Part shown: one piece after another, positions 1-11,783 of the stretch
Layout of the letters: each line of letters starts with the position of its first letter
Numbering within the stretch: the stretch's first letter is position 1
DNA from: Gordius sp. MW1
Taxonomy: Eukaryota; Nematomorpha; Gordioida; Gordea; Gordiidae
Assembly (NCBI GenBank): GCA_964036665.1
Contig: OZ038530.1
Span: 23,334,001 to 23,398,000 of the forward strand
DNA: 64,000 nucleotides
Direction: 5' to 3'
The notes under the pieces: generated by a model
Database searches by the model: none
Told to the model about the DNA's origin: nothing
The model's input: the letters and a program-made list of their open reading frames with translations, nothing else
Made by a program: the position numbers and the translations under genes

Positions 1-10
1 ACGTTCTTAG

Positions 11-406
11 AGTGAGTCTGGACAAGAAGGATCCTCAAAGATTTAGTTTAAAGATAAAACCTCTCTCCGACCAAAACACCTTACAAGAGGGTAAAAGTGT
101 GAAACTCAGATTCATGACTAATTCCATGCTCGAGACCGTTCTTCCCAAAAATCAGTCAAACAGTGATGAAGTTATGCTCGTTATGGTTGTAAAGGGTGAA
201 CATACGGGTCGGGTAAGGGTTTTGTTTATAATTTATTATTTAAAATTAATGTTCAATTTATTTGTTAGATTGGTGAGTTGGTGCGTAAGGATAAAAGGAC
301 CCTTAATGCTAGCGTTAAATTCAGAGATGAAAATGGGAAAAGACAAAAAATTGAGCTACCTTTCGAGTTTGTGTGTGAATATAGAAAACCGACCTCCTCA
401 GAATGA
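11..406 (+). CDS. GPKOW: GPKOW (G-patch and KOW motifs protein), 3' end only
   Basis: C-terminal part of the spliceosome-associated G-patch/KOW protein GPKOW (MOS2/T54 family), an RNA-binding nuclear splicing protein. Exons are 11-212 and 269-406. The 56-nt intron 213-268 starts GTAAGG and ends TTGTTAG, and splicing joins the reading frame exactly. The first exon is preceded by a plausible acceptor (TTCTTAG, ending at 10), so everything upstream lies outside the window. Seen in the sequence: MLETVLPK followed by VMVVKGEHTGR and, after splicing, IGELVRKDK. This matches the family order MLETLVPK, VMVVLGxxTGRVGxLLxRD, which is the second KOW module. The protein ends FEFVCEYRKPTSSE, where the family has a similar DAICQY-type end. 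The 5' G-patch domain is not in the window. The gene is convergent with the MFS transporter gene. Confidence 0.85.
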
Positions 407-542
407 ATGTTCATCATTTATATACGCGTTATTTCACATGTGTGTTTATATACAATTATTTGGGGCATATTATAATAATTATACGAATAATTTTGTTATA
501 CCCGCATTAAAATACAAATTATTAAATGTCTATTTCTAATGA

Positions 543-548
543 AATAAA
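543..548 (+). promoter_or_regulatory. Poly(A) signal AATAAA of GPKOW
   Basis: AATAAA 137 nt after the GPKOW stop codon and just before a MITE insertion. It is the first canonical signal downstream. Confidence 0.45.
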
Positions 549-570
549 ACATCGCGGGAGGAGTTAGGCC

Positions 571-753
571 AGTGTTGTAAAAAGGGGTGGGTCTTGCCCG
601 GTCGACCTTAATCGACTAAACAAGCAGCAGAGACACCAAAGGTTTTTTGGTCTCTGCTTTTCATAGTTGACCACTAGGCTTGGTCGAGATATGAAAAAAA
701 GACCCGAGTTAACAAGGTCGACCAAACAAAACACAGCCCTTTTTACAACACTA
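571..753. mobile_element. MITE family 1 copy (TIR AGTGTTGTAAAAA)
   Basis: About 183 bp with terminal inverted repeats AGTGTTGTAAAAAGGG and CCCTTTTTACAACACT. The interior carries the family marks GGTCGAC, TTTTTTGGTCTCTG and AGTCGAC. It is the first of at least ten copies in the window, most of them in introns. It has no coding capacity. Confidence 0.85.
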
Positions 754-934
754 GTTTGGGTTAGAAGTTTGCGAGTAAGTTTTCCCCATCATCCCCACAA
801 TCCAGTGTCGGTTTACAATTTTGATATAGATAGTATGCTAAGAAGAGGAATGTCTGAGAAAGATATTTATAAAACTCAAATGAGGACTAATAATTCTAAA
901 GGCTCTATATTATAAAGACCAAAATGGTTTAAAT
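754..934. other. Unassigned spacer with a short open frame
   Basis: The + strand frame is open up to a TAA at 913-915. The part not belonging to the MITE would encode about 45 residues, including DIDSMLRRGMSEKDIYK. I do not recognise it. It has no clear acceptor or start codon of its own, so it is recorded as unexplained rather than as a gene. Confidence 0.3.
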
Positions 935-1863
935 TAGAGATCTGTTCGGATAGGCCCGCGGGCGGGTACGGCCAGGCTTTTAAGAGAAATAAATTTTAGC
1001 GGGCTCGGGTGGTTCAACCAAGTTTAATAACACGCTTGGGCCGGCCAAATAAATAACATAATGGACTCGGGCGGGTCTATAATTCTAAAAACGTTCCTGG
1101 AATTTTTATTAAATTTGAACCGATCATAAACGGGCTTTTAGTTTTCTTATAGCAAAAAAATTATGACAAATATAATAATATATTTGTATATTAAAATGGT
1201 TTTGAATTTATTTAGGAACATTCATACCTGTCACGTTCATTCAATTCATTTTATATTTCGCGCCTTATTAATTCTAGACAATTATCATTTTATTTCCTCG
1301 TATATGCTTACGTTTTTACATAGATTTTATTAAAGTAGCTTCTCTATTAAAAACTAACTACTAACAAACAGTGTAAGATATTTTATAATGCAATTAAAAT
1401 TGATGTAAAATTTGTAACTAATTAAATTCACTATTTTAGTATTGGATCTGAAATTAACTTTTTCCAGTCATAATTAAAAGTTACACTTAGAAGGTACTCT
1501 CTGCTCAACTTTGCACATTAGATCGTTAATCCTTAACATTCATTTGATTTAAAATTTGAAAACCTCTGAAAACTTTTTACAGCCCCATTTTTGTACAAAA
1601 AATAAGGGTTTAAAATAGTCAAAGCCTCAATAAGATAGTCAATCAAAACACCTTATTAATAATATTAGTAAATTAGCAGCAATAATTGTTTTGCATACAT
1701 TTTCAATTGATTGGTAGATTGGAAAAAATTGAAGGTTTTCCAAACGGATACGGGCGAACCTGAAGTGCGCAAAAAAATATGGACGTGCTCGGGCGGGCCT
1801 CATGGTTTTTAACATGGGTACGGGCTGGCCAAGCTCATAAAAATGGGCCGTTGCAGATCCCTA
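935..1863. mobile_element. Non-autonomous hAT element
   Basis: Terminal inverted repeats TAGAGATCTG (left) and CAGATCCCTA (right) are flanked by a near-perfect 8-bp target duplication, GTTTAAAT and GTTTAGAT. The ends are GC-rich (GGCCCGCGGGCGGG type) and the interior AT-rich without an open frame. This is the general form of many hAT copies in this window. Confidence 0.75.
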
Positions 1864-1947
1864 GTTTAGATTCTAAATGATTAAATAATTTTTTGTTATA
1901 AATTTTATAAATATCTATTCAGAACGTCAGGCAATGCTTTGTTATTG

Positions 1948-4900
1948 TTAAATAAACATTAGACATTTTTGCCATAGATATAAAAAAATAGAAGACAAAA
2001 AACTAACCACGATGACATTGATTCCCGCAACCACTAAAGCTGAATCACCTAATCCTATGGATTGGATCATGGTTCCACCTAGGATTGGACCGATTAAAGA
2101 TCTAACCATAGAAAAAGGATTTGGAAAATATGAAATGAAAATTTGTTAACATTTTTAAAAATATTTACCCAAGAGAAAGAACCGAGTTGTATAGCCCAGA
2201 AGCAACACTTTTGTATTTCGTATCTTCGTCACTTATCCCATAAATTCTATATATAAAATCCAAATATTTTACCAAATGTAAACATATAATAAAGATGACC
2301 TTAGTATCATAATTATGTATAAATAATGTACATAATTTGTTTTTGTTTTTTTTTAGTTTTTTAACTTTGTTGTGAGTGAGAAAAATTCGGCTATAGCTGG
2401 AATGAGTTGAGACGCGTACGCAAATCCCATGAAACCAAATAATATGGCCCATCTGATTTGCGATCTTTATTTGAAGACGACAATAAAATTATGTGTGTTT
2501 AACTTATGTGTTACTTATCAAAATGGTTAAACCAAAAAGGTCCCGTTAAAAAATAGATGGAACTCATGAGGAGCGTCGCAACCAGCATTATGGCCATTCG
2601 GGAATATTGATCCTATAATAATTTTATCAATCAGTTTTTATAGATTCAATAAGAAAGTAAAAGATGAAATAGTTTACCAATCTATTGGTTAAAGCTCCGA
2701 TGCAAAGTGAAAAAAATGTATAGCTTGATGACAGAGCCATGACAATGAGGCCAATCCTCGAAGGTGTCAACGATAACTAAATATAATAAAATCCTTATAA
2801 GAATTTTATTGAGTGACGTGCTTTTAAAATGAACAAGAATTAGTTTACTATCATGCCCTATAAATATTTCAAATTTCCTAATTTTAGCATTTGAATAGCT
2901 ACATTTTTGAAATTAATATTATTAGACATAATTTTAAATTAGCATGTTTTATTTTTTGTGAAGAAAGCAGCTTCACTAACAATAATAATAATCATAGCCT
3001 AAAATGCAATTAATTGGTAATCTCTCTTCAATTTTTCAACATTTTCTTATTAATGTATAAAATCGGTGGGTTTGGATTGATAAAGTAGTGAAGCCCAAGT
3101 TCACCGATTTTATACAATGACATTCGCAATAGTGGATTGAATATACGTTATATCATCATTTTGTTATTAGTATTTGATGTTTTAGTATTCACGAATTTGA
3201 AAGATAAGATGTACAAGAAGTTATAGGCCACACAGACTACTCATGTCATATGTCTCGTATGGTAAAATGTGTACCATTAAATCCACCATTTTGAATTTAA
3301 CTATGTCCCATGTACCCCATTGTTAAACAGAAAAAGTAAATTTACCTTCCTTATTAGTTAATAGATAAAAAAGAATGTTAATAATTGATTATATAATAAA
3401 ATGCAGATGGCACTAAATTGCTTTAACATCACATCATCACTACATTTTTATGAATTTTTTTAAATGATAAAAATACTGATTTTATCTTTAACTAGTTCAA
3501 TATTTTTTATATTAACTTCTAAAAGCACTTTAAATAACCAATATTACTAAAATCTATATGTCGTTTCCTTATTTGTGCACATTTCAAAATGGCGAAAAAA
3601 TGGTGCACTTATTTAAAGTTGATGAGCAGTCTATCTCGTCTATGATATATACCTGATCTAGGTATAATGACACAAAAGCCACCATATAGGAAACGCTAAG
3701 TGACCCCGAAAATACTATGATGCTCGTGAATATAATCCCTGAATTTTTCAACAATTGAACACCCAGCCCACCACCATTTGTTGCTTCGTTCTGTGATTCT
3801 ATTGTCTGCACAGGATTTTCCCTTCCAACTATTCATAGGTTAAAAAATATGGGAAACCAAATTATTATTAATAACTCATACCTGGAATAGTTTTCAAGAA
3901 AGGTCCGGCGACAGCTAACGTGCTTGTAATAACGAGTGTCAGCGTGAGAAAAGGTAATTTAAACCCGCCTTTCTGCAAATTCAAAGTTAATAAATAGTTA
4001 GTTGTATTGTTAATAGTGCTGTAAAAACGGCTAGGTTCTGCTTAAGCGGCCTTTGCTTTTAGTCGGCCAAACAAACCAAAGATTTTTTGGTCAGTTTTTC
4101 CTAGTCGACCACTTGAATTAGTCGAGAGTCGACCATTAGTATTAGTCTAAAGTCGACCAAACAGAACCTAGCCGTTTTTACAATTATAGAATTTAACGGG
4201 TCATGTAAAAAAGTTTGGATTACCATATAAAGCCAACCACCGAGAGCGTGCCCTCCCAAAGCTCCTAAGCCTTCGCAAGTTTCTATGAAACCCTATTTCA
4301 TTAAATTCGATTGGAGTAAATATAAAACATAAATTTTGCCCTAAGGAGACTGCCCTCTGAAAATATTCTATATTTTGGATTTAGATTATTAGACAACTTA
4401 TCGTAATTATCACATGTAATTTAAAAAATACATTTAATTGAGCAAAAAGTCTTTAAACCTAACTAGTGACATTAAAATAAAAATTTATCCAGGGTTGAAA
4501 GAATGTATGATGGATATATTATACAAAAGCTATTCCAATGTCATTTTTGAAGGTTTTTGAGGTTATGACGAAGGCTGACAATAGGTAAAGGCAACAGCCC
4601 AATCCTTGTAGAGCTCGGACTAGGAGACATGATGCAATGAAAAGTCTAGTATGTTGATGCGGTATCAGATGGACAAAACTGAAAGCACACGTTGAGATAG
4701 CCACTAGAATAATTCCACTCAAAAATGATTTCTTTAAACCAATCCTTTGGATCTGGATTTTAATTTGCCTTAAGTAAAATAAAATAAATACCGATGATCC
4801 TAGGGCGAGGAATAAGATAAATCGAGCTAGTTGAAAGGTGGAAAATATGAATCCTACCCAAAACTCATTGACTCCTTTTCCAAATGCCTATAAAATAACA

Positions 4901-5502
4901 AAGTGAGCTTAAAGCGGTTTACAAATTTGTTCAATAGCATAACAAATATAAATACCTTTAAAAGTAAGCAATATGTGAAAAATATTTCAAAAAATTTATG
5001 ATTCAACAGCGTTATATGACTTTTGAGGAATCCAAGTGTTTAGTTTAATTATTTTTGACTCTAAATAAGAGACCTGCTAAGTCACTTTTTTTCAACCCGA
5101 ACCCAAAATAGTTTAAAATTTTCACTCCAATCCGACCGACTCGAAATCATTTTAAAATTTATATTGGGTCCGAGTCGAGTTTCGGCCATGCCGGTCTCTA
5201 CTCTTTGTTTTACCTTAAGCATAAATTAATTAAAAACTCTGCTTATGTTTAGCCAACCAAAACCAAAACTCGACCAAACAAAACCCACCCGTTTTTATAA
5301 CATGCTTAGGCTAGTATGGTGTGACTAAAGTCAACCTAAAAAATTTGTCATCCATGAAAATTAGGACATATAATGAGCGCATTAAATATAATTGATCAAA
5401 TACCACTTTGGGGAAGAAGGAGGACAATAGAGAAAATGATGCGTTTGATTCCATATCCAAGATCCCGATAAGGACTAATAAAATCCATCTGTTTAATTCC
5501 AT
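1948..5502 (-). CDS. SLC18B1: SLC18B1-like major facilitator transporter, 11 exons
   Basis: Multi-pass MFS membrane transporter resembling SLC18B1 (vesicular polyamine transporter family). Exons, in reading order: 5502-5404, 4887-4792, 4752-4525, 4292-4224, 3972-3882, 3828-3653, 2776-2678, 2612-2515, 2464-2366, 2246-2169, 2101-1948. All phases agree, giving about 428 residues, the normal MFS length. Key stretches are MELNRWILLVLIGILDME (TM1), GSSIQRIGLKKSFLSG (MFS motif-A-like loop), ALGGHALGGWLYM (TM5 region) and GSLIGPILGGTMIQ (TM11 region). The start is the first in-frame ATG of the first exon; an upstream exon cannot be excluded. Intron 2 is only 39 nt, intron 4 holds a family 1 MITE and intron 6 a family 2 MITE. 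Substrate is not deducible; the SLC18B1 name rests on overall similarity. Confidence 0.8.
3230..3647. mobile_element. MITE family 2 copy
   Basis: About 420-bp AT-rich element in intron 6 of the transporter gene. Shared marks with copies at 21.3, 44.5, 56.3 and 60.2 kb are ATGGTAAAATGTGTACCATT, a run of CCACCATTTTGAA near the left end, and ATGGCGAAAAAATGG with GATGAGCAGTCTAT at the right end. It has no coding capacity. Confidence 0.75.
4015..4186. mobile_element. MITE family 1 copy in transporter intron 4
   Basis: Begins AGTGCTGTAAAAACGG and ends CCGTTTTTACAATTAT, with internal GGTCAGTTTTTCCTAGTCGAC. Same family as 571-753. Confidence 0.8.
5076..5306. mobile_element. hAT-like fragment joined to a MITE family 1 fragment
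   Basis: 5076-5206 has hAT-like ends (AGAGACCTG and GCCGGTCTCT) around a GAACCCG/CGAGTCG-rich body. 5237-5306 is the right part of a family 1 MITE ending ACCCGTTTTTATAACA. Both lie in intron 1 of the transporter gene. Confidence 0.5.
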
Positions 5503-5559
5503 TCCTAGATTTCGCAATGTGGTGGAGAAATGAGCATTTGAATAAATTATATTGGTATT

Positions 5560-6560
5560 CAACGAAAAAAGATGGGCAAAAATGAATGGGATAAATTAAC
5601 TACCGATTGCTGTCATAAGTTTTGAGGCAAATTACGTTTAAAAACTCGATAAGAAAGTTAACATACTTGCAAGGATGTATAGTGTTAATTTGTTTATACA
5701 ATATCAATTTAATAATGACAAACAACAAATGTTAAATATACCACAGGCCAAGAAAAGTTACAATTTTTATCTGTTCTTCTTCATCATGTCTATCTACCAA
5801 CGTTTTAGATAAGAAAGACATCATGTTTCACTTTAATTATTTACCATAATGTTTATTTTAAAATTAAGTAGATTTCTAATTTGGAAATATAGCGCGTGAA
5901 TATTTATTGTCGCGTATGGAAAGGAATAAAAAATTTATAAACTTGGAATCTAAATAAATGTTTAAATGATATTTTCAGCCGATGGTAAGCGTAGGAAGAT
6001 GTTGATACCTTTTTGCCTATTTATCCTTAAATCTACGCATCATTTTTTCCCAATCCCTTTGATTCTTGCCCATAAATTAAGTCAAAATTATTTTTTAATT
6101 ATTATTAATTTGGTTTTCTAACATTTGACTTTAAATACAGCTCACCTCTGAATGAATTATGATAGTGAAAAATTTCTTCTTTGACAATTTATAAGCCTAA
6201 GCTCTTTGAAATTAGTTTCTCGGGCAATCATAATGAAGTTTACTCAGCGGGACGAAAAATATGAAAAACGATTTTGAGGGAGAGAGTGGATCTAGCCTGA
6301 CGGGATAATTATATAAATATTGAGAGTAAAAAAATGAAGGGGGTGTTTTCAAGCTAAAGACGGAACTTATAATTGTGTAGCATTCATCAATAGAAAAATA
6401 TTCACATTTTTAGAATGAATAAATATTGAAGTGTTATAGCATTAAACTAATATTTTTAAAAAGGGTACTGGTCAGACCAATACGATTTGTTTCCAACCAC
6501 GGGACCAATATTAAACATTTTTAAAATTTGTTATATAAAGAGGTAAAGATAAGTATTAAA
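5560..6560. other. No recognisable feature
   Basis: AT-rich DNA upstream of the transporter start. I see no open frame, RNA gene or repeat here. Confidence 0.4.
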
Positions 6561-6564
6561 AGTA

Positions 6565-6950
6565 AGATTGCTAACAATTTTCTGCCTGAACCCTGCCCGG
6601 TTCGATTTTGAAACTAAACCGCCAGCTCGAGCCCTCTCGAACCTTTTAAATGCCCTCCCAGCCATACCCCGAAATAATATTTCTTAAAATTTTTGGCAGT
6701 ATTGCTATATTCTCTAACAAACTATTTTAATTGGATAAATTCTAGGATTAACAAATTTTATACAATCAAATAGAAAAGTGACAAAATAATACACGAAAAC
6801 AAAATAATACATTATTTTAAAATATCATTGAGCCCGAATAGCCAAATCTTGTTATAATGACCGCCCGAACCTGCGCGAAAATTTAAATTTACCACAATTT
6901 ACTACCCGGCTAGACCCGTGGGCCGGGCGGGCAGGTTCGGGCAGATTTCT
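6565..6950. mobile_element. Non-autonomous hAT-like element
   Basis: Ends TTTTCTGCCTGAACCCTGCC and GGTTCGGGCAGATTTC are imperfect inverted repeats around an AT-rich centre. The element resembles the one at 29.2-29.55 kb. No clear 8-bp target duplication was found. Confidence 0.5.
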
Positions 6951-6959
6951 GGTCTATGA

Positions 6960-7950
6960 TAAATATGCATTTAGAAATTTCAAAGTATAGTTTTTAATAA
7001 TTATTATAGAACCAATCGATTAGGGACATAGAAATTTTTATAATCTTTGTTTAGAGAAGAGCTTGCCTTAACTCGCGGCTGTTTTTGGGTATTTGGGATA
7101 ATTAGCCAAGGCAAATTTAAACCCTGTGTACAGATTTAAAAGACGTAAATTATTTACCCAGGATTGGCAATTAAGTATCTTCCGCTTAATGTTATCCAAA
7201 GCACATACCATCAAATTTAATTTAAAAGATTCATTTCCTATTATGCACTTTTTAAGGCGTACTAATAAATAAAACTTTATTTAGTTTTTCATTGAAACAT
7301 GGAATCAATATGTATGATTGAAAAGAATGTAACTAATAACATCCAGAAAAATTAAATGTTTCATCAGCAGCATTACTTTTTATTTCAACAATTCGTATAT
7401 ATTTTTGTAGGATTTGTTATAGGAATCTCCAATTAATTCAAAATATTGAAATTTTGCTAGTGGGTTATTGAAAAAATGTATTGTGGACAAAGTTTGGTCT
7501 GAATATTCCCAACATTCTATTATTCCATTTCCTTGTTTAAGAGATCAGAATAAAAGATTAGTAGGTTCAACAAGCATTTAAACTAATTTGTATCGCGCCT
7601 TCTACTAAAACCAATTTACAAATAAAATAGTATTTATAGTGTTCGACGGCAAAATGGGGGAATGTATTTTGGTAGGGAGTGGCAAAACTCTGAAATTAGA
7701 CGTGATGGCTTTAAAATAATATTGGCTTAAAAACTAAAAAAACAATATAATGTAATAAAATGAATAAAATTGTAACAAACATTAAACCATAACGAACAAG
7801 TGATATTTATTGACGTTGATGTGACTTTTCATAAAGCTAATGTATTGAATTCACATTTTTCAATGCCTATTCGCCGACTAATAAAAAAACCTTCTCTTTA
7901 TAATGGAATTTTTGTTCCAAACACTTTTAAATTCTTCTAGGGTGTTATTT
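6960..7950. other. No recognisable feature
   Basis: AT-rich spacer with no coherent open frame or repeat that I can see. Confidence 0.4.
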
Positions 7951-7951
7951 A

Positions 7952-8190
7952 ACTGCTAAGTAAAAAGTTACGAATTGCTAAGTAATTTATGCTAAGTATT
8001 TTAATTAAAGTGCTAAGTATTTTATTAGAAAATGCTAATTATTTTATGCTGAGTATTTTAATTTAAATGCTAATTATTTTAAAGTAACTAAGTTTTTTTT
8101 TATTAAAATGCTAAGTATTTTATTAAAAAAATTTAAGCCATGAATTTTAATTAAAATGCTGTGTATTAAAAAATATAAGATAATAAGGTT
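7952..8190 (+). repeat. TGCTAAGTAT minisatellite (direct orientation)
   Basis: Irregular tandem repeats of about 15-25 bp built on TGCTAAGTATTTTA(A/T). A short array in the same orientation occurs at 10070-10160, and a longer one in the opposite orientation at 14640-15005. Confidence 0.75.
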
Positions 8191-8249
8191 TTAAAGCTAA
8201 AAAGGGCAAAGTTTTTATGGTAAATTTCAAAGAAAATGTTTATTAATTG

Positions 8250-9960
8250 CTATGCAATTTATGGGCTCGTTTTTGGTTGTCCGTTCCGTTGTTGTCCTCC
8301 CTATCTATTTGCATTGGGTATATTAGGTTATCGATTTTTTAAATTAATGCATGAGAAAGAGGTGCCCCACCCCTCATCTCTATCTCCCTCGCTGTGTTAA
8401 TTTTTAAATTAATGCATAAGAGGTGCCCCACCCCTCATCTCTATCTCCCTCGCTTTCGGGCGGGGTCGGGTTTTAATTGCTACGTTAAATTAATGCATAA
8501 GTATATCTATTCGTTTTTGAATTGGGTAACATTGATATTAATTGCTATAATTACCCCACTACAAGGGTTTGGGTTAGAATCTCGGAGTTTTTTTAGACTC
8601 TTATGATTGTTCCTGTTACTACCATTGATAATAAGACTTTTTGGCCGTCCACTGGCTGCTGACCAATGAAAAAAATGACCATTGGCCAAAATGTGAATCC
8701 AAGTTTATTTTGTCTTTTTTTTTTGACTATTATGATTGTTCCTGTTACTACCATTGCTATTATGACTTTTTAGCCGTCTGCTGGCTGCTGACCAATGAAA
8801 AAAATGACCATTGGCCAAAATGTGAATCCAAGTTTATTTTTTCGTTTTTTTTTGCTTATTATGATTGTTCCTGTTACTACCATTGCTATTATGACTTTTT
8901 GGCCGTCCGCTGGCTGCTGACCGATGGAAAAAATGACCATTGGCCAAAATGTGATTCCAAGTTTTTTTTTCGTTTTAGTTTTGACTATTACGATTGTTCT
9001 TGTTACTATCATTGATAATAAGACTTTTTGGCCGTCCGCTGGCTGCTGACCAATGAAAAAAATAACTATTGACCAAAATGTGAATCCGAGTTTATTTTTT
9101 CGTTTTTTTTGACTATTATGATTATTCCTGTTACTACCATTGCTATTATGACTTTTTGGCCGTCCGCTGGCTCCTGACCGATGGAAAAAATGACCATTGG
9201 CCAAAATGTGAATCGAAATTATTTTTTTCGTTTTTTTTTGACTATTATGATTGTTCCTGTTCCTACCATTGCTATTATAACTTTTTGGCCGTCCGCTGGC
9301 TGCTGACCAATGGAATAAAATGACCATTGGCCAAAATGTGATTCGAAAATTTTATTTTCGTTTTTTTTTGACTATTATGAATTTATATCTACTTTTACCG
9401 TGTCCTGGCTGCTGACCAATGGAATAAAATGACCATTGGCCAAAATGTGATTCGAAAATTTTTTTTTCGTTTTTTTTTACACTGAATTTGTATCCATTTT
9501 TACCGTGTGCTGGCTGCTGACCGATGGAAAAAAATGACCATTGGCCAAAGTGAGCATCAAATTTTTTTTCCGTTTTTTTGGCTATCATTGACTTATAGAG
9601 TATCTGTTGGTACTGACCAATGGAGAAAAAATGACCATTCGCCAAATTTTTGATTTTTTTAATTAAAAATTGTTCAAATTCAACAAAAATTTCTCCCAAC
9701 AATTCTGCAAATTCTTAACATTGTGATGTTTTATAATATAATGTTTGTTAGACCCATAATCACTAAAGGCCGTAAAAACTAATGTAATACGCAACTAGAT
9801 GCAAACACTAAATCTAACCCTAACCCTTGCCTCTATTACATTTTGCCTATAAATGGAAAATTTGTATAAATAATTAATTAATCATTAGGCATTTAATACC
9901 CCCCTATAGGCATTCTCGCCCCTTCCTACCTTTCTCGCCCATAAATTGCATAGCAAATAT
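8250..9960. mobile_element. Possible element bounded by inverted CAATTTATGGGC
   Basis: TTGCTATGCAATTTATGGGC near 8255 is mirrored by GCCCATAAATTGCATAGCAA near 9940. The left-end sequence CAATTTATGGGCTCGTTTTTG recurs at 41.85 kb, and the following GTCCGTCCTGTCCAA also recurs at 55.5 kb. This suggests a mobile family whose copy here has gained a minisatellite. A 60-65-bp direct duplication (GGTGCCCCACCCCTCATCTC) lies at 8360-8455. Confidence 0.4.
8585..9660 (+). repeat. 128-bp tandem repeat array, about 9 units
   Basis: Units start GACTATTATGATTGTTCCTG at about 8725, 8853, 8981, 9110, 9239 and 9370, so the period is 128-131 bp. It falls to about 109 and 101 bp in the last, more diverged units (9479, 9580). 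Each unit holds GGCCGTCCGCTGGCTGCTGA followed by an inverted pair CCAATGG...CCATTGGCC and a long T tract. Reading frames stay open on both strands (up to 185 codons on the minus strand at 8770-9327), but the period is not a multiple of three and the products are low-complexity. I treat them as chance. Confidence 0.85.
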
Positions 9961-9990
9961 GATACATTTATACGAAGTAAAGATGAGTCG

Positions 9991-10047
9991 TCCTCCCTTC
10001 CCTTCCCCCTTCCCTTCTCCCCTCCCCTTCTCCCCTCCCCCTTCCCA
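9991..10047 (+). repeat. Polypyrimidine (C/T-only) tract
   Basis: About 57 nt of pure C and T in CCCTTCCC units. Such tracts can form triplex (H-DNA) or i-motif structures. Confidence 0.7.
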
Positions 10048-10339
10048 CGAGGGCCGAAGGCCCGAGTTTTTTAAAATGCTAGGTTTTTAATTTAAAAATG
10101 CTAGGTTTTCTATTTTGAAATGCTAAGTAATTACTTTAAAATACTAAGTTTTTTTAATTCAAAGTTTAAATTATGACAATAAAAAGTGTTGAAAATTTGA
10201 AGGTAAGTTTTAATGGTAATTATTTTAATGAGCTACCAAACTATATAGTTGAAAATTTTAATATTTCAATTTTATATTGTTATAATAGAAAAAAAAATTA
10301 TTTTAGATTTGAATAAAAAAATTATGATTATTTATTTGT

Positions 10340-11110
10340 AGGTGAAGAAATACCCTTCATGTTCTATAATGGCTTCACATATAAAATAATCTAAATAGCT
10401 ATAGGATAATTGATAGATATTTTATTAAACTACAAAATATAATTAAAATAACGAGGGCTTTATATATATCTTTATTGGACTATCAAAGCTTTTTTTAGTT
10501 TTGGAAGGTCTTCTGTTTTCTCCTATTGTCACATTTTTAGCTTCCATAGGGGGTTTGCATAATTTGAGTGTTAAGACTAATTCTATTATATGCTTGCTGA
10601 TGTAATTATTGTGAAATGAGGGGCAACTGCATTGACCCTTTTGCCACATATAGCTTTCCTCAAGGAAGGTTATGGGACAGGCCTTAAAATTTTGCTTTTT
10701 GAAATCCTCATAGGAGGCCCAGTCATTGATCGCAGATTCATCTTATTGATGTTGATTTCATAGACCCAATTCAAACATACGACGGACTTCAGTTTTAACA
10801 GAATCGTCAATTTTAGTCAAATGTGAGTGAGTAGCTTATTGGGTGTGCAAGGAATTAGCATCATACACAATAAATCTATCTGATATTGATTCATAGAGCA
10901 GAAAACATCGTGCTTCGCATTGCACTCCACGAAACTTACTTGATTACATCTAAGTCTATTTAAATACCATTACACCTAAATGCCTTCCTCAGTTTCATTT
11001 TGGTACCAAATGCTCCATATGTTTTCAGTTTTAAGAGCCCTTTTTGCCTCACACTCATTATCATAAGTGGCTTTCTTACCCATTCAATCGATCTGTACAA
11101 CCGCCTGCGA
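10340..11110 (-). pseudogene. Decayed MULE/FLYWCH-like transposase fragment
   Basis: Minus-strand translation with several frame changes gives MGKKATYDNECEAKRALK, then SIWYQNETEEG, a cysteine pattern (RCNQVSFVECNA, CxxxxFRGVQCEA in the neighbouring frame) and ENRRPSKTKKSF. The order basic N-terminus, IW/WYQNETxxG, YRCNxVKxRGxQC is that of FLYWCH-type zinc fingers at the N-terminus of MULE transposases. The frame is broken several times and no catalytic core is seen. The assignment is tentative. Confidence 0.35.
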
Positions 11111-11783
11111 TAAATTTTAATTCCTGCTTCTTCCTTTGTCTGATAAATAAGGCGAGACTTGTTGGACTTCCATAATTAAGGAATTAATAAATATATGTAT
11201 GTCAAATTGGTGTGTGATCTTGGCGCCAAAGAACGCCAGTTATTGTCCGGTTACGATGTCATATTAAATGTTATATAAAAAACAGACAGCTAAATTTGTT
11301 TTAAAATTTATAAATCTTTTGAATACTTTGTTGTATACTGGAGTATACACGTCTTTTCATACACGTCTTTTCCTTTATTTATTGTTCCTTACTTGTGTGA
11401 TACTTTCCCCCCCCCACACGCGCTTATACGTATTTGTTATTTCTTCCCCATTGATCAACATGAACACGCATCAGAGATTTTTGATATACGCGTGTGATCG
11501 TATTGATAATTTTGATATCGTACATTATTATAATTATTATAGTTTTTCCGTCTTAGTTTGAATAAAATATGTAGTAAAGTCGATAAAAGTACTTTATATT
11601 GAGGCGGTGGAGACGTGTAATCTTGTTGTCCACCGCCGGGGCATCACCCAATTTATTCTTTAGATTCATTTTAATTGCCTTATGATCGCCCTAATAATAT
11701 TCCCCTATCCTTCCTTTCCCCTTCATTCAATCCTCTTTTTTTGGTATTTAAATCGTATTCTCCAGGAACACGATATTGGACTA

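Noticed and set aside
407-539. Continuation of the first frame as a 175-residue protein
   Set aside because: That frame ignores a clear 56-nt intron. The spliced frame matches GPKOW and stops at 406.
8641-9702. Long open frames on both strands (up to 185 codons)
   Set aside because: They are products of a stop-free 128-bp tandem repeat. Translations are repetitive, Lys/Phe-rich and unlike any family.
9800-9850. CTAACCCTAACCC resembling telomeric repeats
   Set aside because: Only two units; chance or a trivial remnant.
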